A DNA stretch of 13,954 bases, taken from Magnetococcales bacterium (GTDB lineage Bacteria > Pseudomonadota > Magnetococcia > Magnetococcales > Magnetaquicoccaceae). The DNA lies in assembly GCA_015229095.1 (NCBI GenBank), contig JADGCE010000020.1:13426-27379 (forward strand), in the 5' to 3' direction. This document shows positions 7,816 to 13,954 of the stretch, in pieces. The notes beneath the pieces are model-generated. The model had not been told where the DNA came from and made no database searches. It saw only the letters and a list, made by a program, of their open reading frames with translations. Every line of letters starts with the position of its first letter. The first letter of the stretch is position 1. Made by a program: the position numbers and the translations under genes.

Positions 7816-10086
7816 GTGACTACGCTGCGTGTACTTCTCATCTGTTGTATGCTGTCGATTGGTGGTTTTCCGGGTGCGGTACAGGCATTTTCCCTGGGGG
7901 AGTTGCAGTTGTTGAGCAGCCCCGGCCAGCCATTTCAGGCGACGGCGGCGATCAAATTGGGCAAAGAGGAGGAGATCACCTCCGTAACCGTCGGCTCGAC
8001 CGACGATTATGCCCTGCTCAACCTGCCCCATACAGCGGCGGTGGAAAAACTGACGGCCCAGGTCAAAGATCAATCGGGTGGGCCGGTTGTCTGGCTGCAA
8101 AGCACCGCACCCATCCAGGAAGAGGACTTTTTTATTCTGTTGCGCGTCTCTTCCAATCAGCACACCTTTTTTCCCTTTTTCCGGCTCCATTCCAGCTCTG
8201 CTGTCGCCAAAAAAGAGCCGGTCAAGAAAGAGTCCGCCAGGAAGGAGCCGGTCGACGGAGAGAGTCAGGCCCCTCCAAAAAAGGATAAACCACAAAAACA
8301 GGCCAGCAGCGAAGAGGCTTCTGCAAAGTCAACCGCAACCGACAGCCCGGTTGCCCAGGAGGGGCAACGCGCCCCGGTTGAGGAGGGCAAGCCTATTGAC
8401 AAGGCAACTCTTGAAAAATTGCCCTTTTTCTCCATGGCCGAAAAGGCTGTGGATACCCTGAAAAACCAGCCGGCAGACCTTAAAAAGGCCTCCGGCACCC
8501 CAGAAGCTGCTCCGACCACCCCCGGTGCGGAACGGGCTGCCTTGGCCGCCGAAAAACCGGAGGCCGCCCCTGCGAAATCGCAGACCGCAGAGGCCAAAAA
8601 AGCCAGCCGGCCTCCCACCAAAAAGACAGCGGCACCGCCACAGGATGCGCCGGCCAGCAGCACCGAGCCTGCCACGGCGGCCAGCACGGCAGAGTCGGTC
8701 GTCGCAGAGGCTCAACCCTCCGAGACCAAAAAGAGCAGCCGGCCCGCACCAAAGAAAACAGCAACCCCACAAGATGCGCCCGCCGACACGGCCAAACCCG
8801 CCACGGCGACCCCTGCAACAGAGTCGGTCGCTGCGGAGCCTCAACCCTCCGAAGCCAAAAAGAGCAGCCGGCCCGCACCAAAGAAAACCGCCCCATCACA
8901 GGATGCAGCCGCCGACAGCGGTGCCGCTGCAACCCATGCGGCAGAATCGGTCGCTGCGGAACCTCAGCCTGCCGAGAAAAAAGCCAGCCGGCCTCCCGCC
9001 AAAAAAACAGCCGCTTCGCCACAGGGTGAGGCCGTCAGCAGTGCCGCAGCCAGCACTCCGGCCAGTCTCGCACAGGGTGGCCATTATGGTCCCGTGAAAG
9101 AGGGGGAAAGTCTGTCAGAAATCGTCTCCCAGATGCATTTGGCGCACGACAATATCTCTTTCTTTCAGGCGGTGGTTGGCCTCTGGAGACAAAATCCGGG
9201 CCATTTCATCCGCAACAACATGAATGGATTGAAATCCGGGGTGACTCTGACCATCCCCTCCTCGGCAGAGTTGGCCCAGGTGGATCTCCAGGAGGCGCGG
9301 CAGTTGCGGTTGACCCATGGATTGGAGTGGCAAAAAGCTTCTGCAGATCAGCACGATATGCCCGCTGCACCCCGCATTGCCACAGCGACTGCCGCACCGC
9401 CAACCGCTGGTGCTGGCGCTCCTCCAACCCGTGATACGGTTGCTCTGCCACCTTCCCCGGACAAACAGGCTTCGTCCGTGGGAGAGCATGCGGAGTTGGG
9501 AGCCATTTTGACGCAGTTGCAGGTCATTACCCGGGTGCTGGAGAGCAATCAAGCCCAACAGGATCGTCTGGAACAACGTCTGTCCAGTCTGGAGCAGGCC
9601 AAGCAGGAGTGGGATTTCCTGCGGGAACGGATCAAACAGTTGGAACAGGCCAGAGAGACCGCCAGTCAAACCCTTGCCGCAGACCCGGCACCACGCCCCC
9701 CTGTGGCAGAGTCCCCTGCGCCGCCTCCGCCTCCCGCCTCCCCTCTCTCCCTGGTAACCATGGTAAAACAGGGGGAGTTGCTCTGGCTGGGGGCCGCTCT
9801 TGTGGGGGTGCTGATTGTGTTTGGCTTGCTCTTCTCCTGGTTGGGACGCCGCTGGAACCAGGCAGATCGCTGGAAAAGCCTGCAGGCCTTGTTGTCCGCC
9901 ACAGCCAAACAGGATCCCCAACTGCTGCGTGACGCCTTGCAGCAAAGTGAGCCCTCGTTTGGACAGGAGTTCATGCCCGCGACCACCAGCCAAAAACTGG
10001 AGGGGGTCTCCCCCTCGATACACAAGCGGGTCGTCACGGGCGATGTGGCAGAGGCTGCCAGCAAACTGAAATCCATGGGAGGATGA
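7816..10086 (+). CDS. FimV-like membrane-anchored LysM protein (second paralogue)
   Basis: This 756-residue protein is a paralogue of the preceding gene. GTG at 7816 is preferred over TTG at 7813 because GAAGAGG (7802-7808) then sits seven bases away. A signal peptide is cleaved after about A24 (VQA|FSLGE). The FimV N-terminal domain runs to about 125 (LGELQLLSSPGQPFQ, then FFILLRVSSNQHTFFPFF). A Lys/Ala/Pro-rich linker with four degenerate repeats of 41-44 residues fills 259-415. The FimV/LysM core starts at Y424 (YGPVKEGESLSEIV, then FIRNNMNGLKSGVTLTIP). A coiled coil spans about 558-612 and resembles that of the first paralogue (AILTQLQVITRVLE against AILVQLQAITRVLE). One transmembrane helix at about 655-676 leaves an 80-residue cytoplasmic tail ending DVAEAASKLKSMGG. 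Gammaproteobacterial FimV carries a long TPR-bearing cytoplasmic region; here it is replaced by this short tail, whose end resembles that of the next gene. Confidence 0.85.
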   Translation: MTTLRVLLICCMLSIGGFPGAVQAFSLGELQLLSSPGQPFQATAAIKLGKEEEITSVTVGSTDDYALLNLPHTAAVEKLTAQVKDQSGGPVVWLQSTAPIQEEDFFILLRVSSNQHTFFPFFRLHSSSAVAKKEPVKKESARKEPVDGESQAPPKKDKPQKQASSEEASAKSTATDSPVAQEGQRAPVEEGKPIDKATLEKLPFFSMAEKAVDTLKNQPADLKKASGTPEAAPTTPGAERAALAAEKPEAAPAKSQTAEAKKASRPPTKKTAAPPQDAPASSTEPATAASTAESVVAEAQPSETKKSSRPAPKKTATPQDAPADTAKPATATPATESVAAEPQPSEAKKSSRPAPKKTAPSQDAAADSGAAATHAAESVAAEPQPAEKKASRPPAKKTAASPQGEAVSSAAASTPASLAQGGHYGPVKEGESLSEIVSQMHLAHDNISFFQAVVGLWRQNPGHFIRNNMNGLKSGVTLTIPSSAELAQVDLQEARQLRLTHGLEWQKASADQHDMPAAPRIATATAAPPTAGAGAPPTRDTVALPPSPDKQASSVGEHAELGAILTQLQVITRVLESNQAQQDRLEQRLSSLEQAKQEWDFLRERIKQLEQARETASQTLAADPAPRPPVAESPAPPPPPASPLSLVTMVKQGELLWLGAALVGVLIVFGLLFSWLGRRWNQADRWKSLQALLSATAKQDPQLLRDALQQSEPSFGQEFMPATTSQKLEGVSPSIHKRVVTGDVAEAASKLKSMGG
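8590..9060 (+). repeat. Four degenerate tandem repeats encoding a Lys/Ala/Pro-rich periplasmic linker
   Basis: Units begin at 8590, 8722, 8851 and 8974, with periods of 132, 129 and 123 bp. Each starts with a segment like E-x-KK-x-SRP-x-x-KKTA, followed by an Ala/Thr/Glu-rich stretch ending near ESV(V/A)AE(A/P)QP(S/A). The fourth unit is partial. The repeated basic patches could contact peptidoglycan teichoic-like or lipid charges, or simply act as a flexible spacer; nothing in the sequence decides. Confidence 0.8.
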
Positions 10087-10133
10087 GGTGCCGGCATGGA
10101 ACATTTTCCCCCCATCCACCCATTGAGTCACAG

Positions 10134-10523
10134 ATGAAAAATTTTATCCGAGGAACCCTGTTGGGATCGGTGGCGGGCGTTGCCTTGTTCTGGTATGGAG
10201 GCATCACGGATTATCTGCCCGCCATCGTCGTGGTGACGGTCTTTGTCGGCATTCTGATTCCCCTGGAGAGTCAGGAGAGGCAGATGCTGCGCATTGTGGC
10301 GCGCCTGGACGAGATTCAACGCCGTTTGGAACAACCGGTGGTGGATGAGCCCTCGTTCCCGCCTCTGCGCAGTGCGACCGCCAAACCGGAGGAGCCTCAT
10401 ACCTTCATTCCGACCATGCAGAGCGACACGGCCGCCAGCACCCCCTCCTCGCACAAAAAGCGTACCGTCGACCGCAGTCTGGAGGATGTCGCCAAAAAGC
10501 TCTCTTCCATGCAGGGCGGGTAG
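10134..10523 (+). CDS. Small two-helix membrane protein with cytoplasmic coiled coil; family not recognised
   Basis: I do not recognise a named family. The 129-residue product starts MKNFIRGTLLGSVAGVALFW. Two hydrophobic segments lie at about 6-22 and 27-45, followed by an amphipathic, probably coiled-coil stretch (SQERQMLRIVARLDEIQRRLE, here split over about 46-68), a polar disordered region, and a C-terminal peptide LEDVAKKLSSMQGG. The predicted topology is a hairpin with both ends in the cytoplasm. The C-terminus is clearly similar to that of the upstream FimV-like protein (DVAEAASKLKSMGG), including a basic HK(K)R lead-in. An alternative ATG at 10083 overlaps the upstream stop as ATGA and would add 17 hydrophilic residues, but its GGAGG abuts the codon with no spacing; 10134 fits the membrane segment better though its own ribosome site is weak. 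It lies between the FimV-like gene and the actin-like gene on the same strand, so it is probably part of one operon. Confidence 0.75.
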   Translation: MKNFIRGTLLGSVAGVALFWYGGITDYLPAIVVVTVFVGILIPLESQERQMLRIVARLDEIQRRLEQPVVDEPSFPPLRSATAKPEEPHTFIPTMQSDTAASTPSSHKKRTVDRSLEDVAKKLSSMQGG

Positions 10524-10639
10524 ATGGCCATACACAACCATGATCTCATTGCATGCCGCTGGATAGAGGTGCCGTTGCGCCAGTGGCCCAACAGGATTTC
10601 TGCAACGCCAGGGGTCCATTACAATCTGGGGGATGTTTG

Positions 10640-11743
10640 ATGAACGAACCGTTTGATGATGATGACGACGACGCCGTCATCGCCGCACCGAAACCCACCG
10701 CTGTCAAAACCACGGCCCCCACCCGATCAGTCGCCGACGAGGGACAGAAGGTCCATGTAGGACTGGACGTGGGCACCATGAACCTGGTCTGCGCATCGAT
10801 CAATCAGACGGGCAAGGTGGATGTCAGCACGCTGCGCAATGTTTTTCTCACCGTGGACAAGACCGATCTGGGCGAGATGGATCTCTCCAAGATCAGCCAC
10901 GCCCGCATCGACGACAGCGTGTTTATCCTGGCCAACGATGCCTATAATTTTGCCAATATTTTCGGCTATCGCATCAATCGCTCCATGCAGAAGGGGATGA
11001 TCAGCCCGGAGGATATCAACTCTGCCGACGTGCTCTCCATCATGATCCGCGAATTGATCAGCCCGGAGGGTGGCGGTCGACCGGGAAAATGTGTCTTTTC
11101 CGTTCCAGGGGATCCCATCAACACCCGTTCCAATGTGCTCTATCACCAGAATATCATTGCCCGGATTGTCAGCGAGATCGGTTTTACACCGGAACCCCTC
11201 AACGAGGCGGTGGCCATTGTCTATGCGGAGTGCGCCGATACCGATTTCAGCGGCATCAGCATCTCGTTCGGGGCGGGGCTCACCAACGTCGCGGTGGTGT
11301 ATAAATCCATTCCGGTCCTGGAGTTTGCCCTCAACCGTGGCGGTGACTGGATCGATGACAATGTGGCCCTGGCGGTGGGAACCATTCCCAACCGTGTGGT
11401 GGCCATCAAAGAAAAAGATTTTGACATCAACCGGTTCGACAGTGGACGGAAAAAAGAGCGCAAGGTACGGGAGGCCCTGGGATATTACTATACCAATCTC
11501 ATCCACTTTGTGGTAAAAAGCACCGTCAAGGAGCTGGATCGCCGTGATCTGGATCTGGGCTTTCCAGACAGCATTCCTCTGATCATCTCCGGGGGCACCT
11601 CCCTGGCAGGCGGTTTTCTGGATTTGGTGCGGGAACAGGTGCAAAAGGAGGAGTGGCCTTTGGCCCTCTCCACCGTGCGCTACGCCAGTGACCCCCTGAG
11701 CTGCGTGGCCCAGGGCTGCCTGATCAAATCTTTGAAATCATAG
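10640..11743 (+). CDS. Divergent actin-like ATPase (MreB/MamK/ParM superfamily fold)
   Basis: A 367-residue protein of the actin/Hsp70 ATPase superfamily, expected to bind nucleotide and possibly to polymerise in the cytoplasm. A disordered N-terminus with six consecutive Asp (6-11) precedes the phosphate-1 motif VGLDVGTMN (D43). The phosphate-2 region reads ISFGAGLTNVAVV (208-220), with Ser209 where actins have the Mg-coordinating Asp. The adenosine motif is IISGGTSLAGG (315-325). Length and motif order fit a bacterial actin; no FtsA 1C domain or Hsp70 C-terminus is seen. It is not a clear MreB, FtsA or MamK, and I give no symbol. The ATG at 10640 has GGGGGA six bases upstream; an in-frame ATG at 10553 lacks that support. 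It follows the small membrane protein by 116 bp and closes the run of four genes that includes both FimV-like proteins, which suggests a filament attached to an envelope complex (inference). Confidence 0.85.
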   Translation: MNEPFDDDDDDAVIAAPKPTAVKTTAPTRSVADEGQKVHVGLDVGTMNLVCASINQTGKVDVSTLRNVFLTVDKTDLGEMDLSKISHARIDDSVFILANDAYNFANIFGYRINRSMQKGMISPEDINSADVLSIMIRELISPEGGGRPGKCVFSVPGDPINTRSNVLYHQNIIARIVSEIGFTPEPLNEAVAIVYAECADTDFSGISISFGAGLTNVAVVYKSIPVLEFALNRGGDWIDDNVALAVGTIPNRVVAIKEKDFDINRFDSGRKKERKVREALGYYYTNLIHFVVKSTVKELDRRDLDLGFPDSIPLIISGGTSLAGGFLDLVREQVQKEEWPLALSTVRYASDPLSCVAQGCLIKSLKS

Positions 11744-11755
11744 AGAGGCCTCCCT

Positions 11756-11806
11756 CTGGGGGAGGACGGAGAACCGCCTCCTCCAGCCCCCCTCCACCCT
11801 TTTTTT
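11756..11806 (+). terminator. Candidate terminator after the actin-like gene
   Basis: A stem of 13 pairs is formed by CTGGGGGAGGACGG (11756-11769) and CCGCCTCCTCCAG (11774-11786), with a loop AGAA, one G-T pair and one bulged A. A run of seven T follows at 11800-11806. The 13 bases between stem and T-run are more than a canonical intrinsic terminator has, so termination is likely but not certain. It lies 12 bp after the actin-like stop. Confidence 0.5.
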
Positions 11807-11826
11807 CAATAGTTTTTTTACTATCA

Positions 11827-11901
11827 GGGGTCCAGGGGGATTATCCCCCTGGCAGGGTCCAGGGACGGAGTCCCTGGTGGGGGTCGGGGGCGAAGCCCCC
11901 G
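11827..11901. repeat. Array of three perfect hairpins, each led by GGGTC
   Basis: Three palindromes start at 11832, 11859 and 11885. Stem one pairs CCAGGGGGA with TCCCCCTGG around TTA (11832-11852). Stem two pairs CCAGGGAC with GTCCCTGG around GGA (11859-11877). Stem three pairs CGGGGGC with GCCCCCG around GAA (11885-11901). Each is preceded by GGGTC or GGGGTC, giving a repeating unit of 26-27 bp. The array sits between two convergent genes, the usual place of dispersed REP-like intergenic elements. No T-run follows it on either strand. Confidence 0.8.
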
Positions 11902-11930
11902 TTGTGGGCGAAACGATGATCGAGTCCCTC

Positions 11931-13835
11931 TCATACTTCCAGAAACCCACCCGATTGCCGCTCCCAGAGCCGGGCATATTTGCCGTTTTGTGCCATCAGT
12001 GCCTCGTGGCTGCCCTCTTCGAGAATACGACCTCGTTCCATATACAGGATGCGATCCATGCTGGTAATGGTGGAGAGGCGGTGGGCGATGGCGATGACCG
12101 TGCGACCTGTCATCAACGCCCAAAGGGTGGATTGAATGATGTGCTCGGTTTCCGAATCCAATGAAGAGGTCGCCTCATCCAGAATCAAAATCGGCGCATC
12201 CTTCAAAAAGGCACGGGCCAGGGCCACCCGTTGCCTCTCCCCCCCGGAAAGGCGCACTCCCTGCTCGCCGACAATGGTATCAAATCCCAGGGCGCGTCGT
12301 TGAATAAATTCGCTGCAGTGGGCACTGTGGGCTACGGCCTCCAACTGTTCGGTACTGGCCTCCAACCGGGTATAGCCGATATTTTCACCGATGCTGCGAT
12401 GGAACATGCCGGGCTGTTGCGGCACCTCGGCAATGGCAAGGTTGAGGGATTCCAGCGTCACCTGGGTGATATCCTGACCATCAATGCAGATGGTGCCCCC
12501 CTGCACGACAAACTGACGGCGCAACAGTTTGATCAGGGTGCTTTTCCCCGCACCCGAAGGGCCCACCAGCCCCACCTTTTCACCCGGCTGGATCTCCAGA
12601 TCGAGATTTTCAAAGACACTGTGACCATCTCCATAGCGGAAGGTCAATCCGGTAACCTGGATGCGCCCCCCATTGACAACCAAAGGGCGGGCATCGACGG
12701 CATCCACAATCTCATGGGGACGATTGACCTGTTCCAGGGCATCGGTGACGGTGCCCAACTGCTCGTAAAACTCCAGCCAGCGTTGTGAGAGGCCCCAGAC
12801 ATTGTTGAAGACAACGGCGGCCAAAGAGAAGACCAGCACAAACTCCCCCACCGTCATGGTGCCCGCCACAACCTGATGGACGGCCATGGAGAGCAGGCCC
12901 AACTGGCACAGCAGGGTCGTGGTAAACAATAAGGCGTGGACCAGCACAAAAAAGCTCCGCACCCGGACAGAGGCCTCCTTTTCGCGGAGCATATAGTCGC
13001 CAATGATCCGCCGTTCATACAGGTGTCGTCCGCAAGCCCGCACCAGTTCAATGTTGGCAATGCTGTCGACGATGCGCCCCATGGCTGCGGAAGAGACCCG
13101 GGCAAAGTCCTGGGAAAGGGCGCGACAACGGTGAATGAACAGGGAAGAGAAGCCCAAAAAGCCGATGGACCAAAGGACCATCATCACCGCCATGGTGGGG
13201 GAACTGGGCCACAAGATCAGCGTACCCTGGATCATGATGGTCAAAATACGCACCGTATCGTGCATCAGAATACCCAACAGGGTCAGACAACTGTTGCCCG
13301 CCTGTTTGATTTTTTGTCCCACCTGACCGGCAAAACTTTCCTGAAAATAACTGGGTGAGTGCCAAATCAGATGGGAATAGAGGGTGTTTTGTACCAGAAA
13401 ACGAAAGCGGGGATAGAGATAGGTCTCCATCAACTGGTAGAGTCTGTTGCACATGGCGGAACCCAGCCACAGCCCGCCGACGACAAAAAACCAAAACCAG
13501 ATATCCTCCGTGTCATCGCCTGGTTTATAGTGGGCCATAAGATCGACCAGATTGCGCAGAGAGGGTGCCTCATAGCCCATCAACGCGATGGAAAGGGCAG
13601 CGATGATCATCATCAACACCGCCTGCCACAGAAAGCGTTTTCGCAAAAAAAACCAGAGGAAGGCCATGGCCGTCTTGGGCAGAGGCCGATCCGGATGGCG
13701 GGGATCAAACAGGGTGTCCAGGGCAGCGGCCTCTTCACGCCGCCGCGCCGCCTCTGTCACCACCGGTGGCACGCTGGATGGAGCATCACCGGGGGGTGCG
13801 TCTGTGGTATGCTTTTTCGTAGTCTGGACATGCAT
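11931..13835 (-). CDS. ABC exporter half-transporter (fused membrane and ATPase domains)
   Basis: A 634-residue type IV (MsbA/LmrA-like) ABC exporter subunit that should work as a dimer in the inner membrane. A polar cytoplasmic N-terminus of about 55 residues precedes a membrane domain with about six helices (about 65-345), for example AVLMMIIAALSIALMGYEAP and the region around LLFTTTLLCQLGLLSMAV. The ATPase domain is complete: Walker A GPSGAGKST at 425-433 (K431), signature LSGGERQR from L529, Walker B ILILDEATSSLD with D553 and E554, and H-loop H585. The ATG at 13835 is preferred over TTG at 13847, four codons upstream, with a weak GAGAG ribosome site just before the ATG. It converges on the actin-like gene and so is probably not in that operon. 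In the 119 bases upstream I see TATACT (13915-13910, minus strand) but no matching -35. The substrate cannot be told from sequence. Confidence 0.93.
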   Translation of the reverse strand: MHVQTTKKHTTDAPPGDAPSSVPPVVTEAARRREEAAALDTLFDPRHPDRPLPKTAMAFLWFFLRKRFLWQAVLMMIIAALSIALMGYEAPSLRNLVDLMAHYKPGDDTEDIWFWFFVVGGLWLGSAMCNRLYQLMETYLYPRFRFLVQNTLYSHLIWHSPSYFQESFAGQVGQKIKQAGNSCLTLLGILMHDTVRILTIMIQGTLILWPSSPTMAVMMVLWSIGFLGFSSLFIHRCRALSQDFARVSSAAMGRIVDSIANIELVRACGRHLYERRIIGDYMLREKEASVRVRSFFVLVHALLFTTTLLCQLGLLSMAVHQVVAGTMTVGEFVLVFSLAAVVFNNVWGLSQRWLEFYEQLGTVTDALEQVNRPHEIVDAVDARPLVVNGGRIQVTGLTFRYGDGHSVFENLDLEIQPGEKVGLVGPSGAGKSTLIKLLRRQFVVQGGTICIDGQDITQVTLESLNLAIAEVPQQPGMFHRSIGENIGYTRLEASTEQLEAVAHSAHCSEFIQRRALGFDTIVGEQGVRLSGGERQRVALARAFLKDAPILILDEATSSLDSETEHIIQSTLWALMTGRTVIAIAHRLSTITSMDRILYMERGRILEEGSHEALMAQNGKYARLWERQSGGFLEV

Positions 13836-13954
13836 CGTATCTCTCAATCGCGGCGGCAGGAACCTTATGAAACGGGAGCGTCGGGATTAATACGCCTTTT
13901 TGCAGCAGGAGTATAGGGGAAGAGAAGATTTTTTTGCCCCGCATGGCAACCGTA

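Noticed and set aside
6292..7900. Both FimV-like proteins as lipoproteins because of paired Cys in their signal peptides
   Set aside because: The residues before the Cys (LLV, LLI) do not make a lipobox, and a normal cleavage site lies further on.
6787..8295. Minus-strand open frames across the first and second FimV-like genes (6787-7572 and 7594-8295)
   Set aside because: Composition is that of reversed repeat linkers; the plus frames have signal peptides and FimV domains.
9115..10131. 338-codon minus-strand open frame inside the second FimV-like gene
   Set aside because: Shadow of the LysM core and membrane segment; no plausible start site or domain.
10083..10133. ATG overlapping the FimV-like stop (ATGA) as start of the small membrane protein
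   Set aside because: The GGAGG touches the start codon with no spacing, and the added residues are hydrophilic and precede the membrane segment; kept only as an alternative.
10727..11644. 305-codon minus-strand open frame inside the actin-like gene
   Set aside because: The plus frame holds all actin ATPase motifs.
10640..11743. Naming the actin-like protein MamK, MreB or ParM
   Set aside because: Nucleotide motifs fit the superfamily, but the phosphate-2 region and N-terminus differ and no magnetosome, shape or plasmid-partition gene is nearby.
11827..11901. Hairpin array as a CRISPR
   Set aside because: Only three units, period of 26-27 bp, no constant repeat with unique spacers, and no cas gene.

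Overview
The window reads as the chromosome of a GC-rich Gram-negative proteobacterium. Three things point that way: an RNase E with an insert in its S1 domain and a long disordered, arginine-tract tail; the divergent rne/rluC pair known from Gammaproteobacteria; and FimV-type envelope proteins. I cannot place it to genus. A deep-branching lineage such as the Magnetococcales is a guess from general style, not something the sequence proves. There is no tRNA, rRNA, CRISPR array, insertion sequence or obvious transfer boundary.

Layout. (1) Positions 1-2644, minus strand: rne, with its C-terminal end cut by the window edge. It carries intact catalytic aspartates and a zinc-link cysteine pair. (2) Positions 2645-2876: divergent control region with a good minus-strand promoter overlapping the start of rluC, giving rne a leader of about 200 nt. 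(3) Positions 2877-6146, plus strand: rluC (23S rRNA pseudouridine synthase), then an Aas-like acyltransferase/acyl-ACP synthetase fusion whose acyltransferase half has altered signature residues. (4) Positions 6292-11743, plus strand: four genes in a row that look like one module. They are a secreted FimV-like protein without a membrane anchor, a larger FimV-like paralogue with one transmembrane helix and a cytoplasmic tail, a 129-residue two-helix membrane protein, and a divergent actin-fold ATPase. (5) Positions 11744-11930: convergent intergenic region with a strong hairpin plus T-run and an array of three perfect hairpins spaced 26-27 bp apart. (6) Positions 11931-13835, minus strand: an ABC exporter half-transporter. 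The last 119 bases hold only its upstream region.

The most interesting part is region 4. The two FimV-like proteins share an N-terminal FimV domain, a LysM-type peptidoglycan-binding core and a coiled coil. The anchored FimV-like protein and the small membrane protein end in clearly similar C-terminal peptides (DVA...KL.SM.GG), both predicted to face the cytoplasm. The next gene encodes an actin-like protein. My inference is a cell-wall-anchored cytoskeletal or polar-landmark system in which the shared tail is a docking site for the actin-like filament or another common partner. The gene order, domains and tail similarity are visible in the sequence; the physical interaction is hypothesis.
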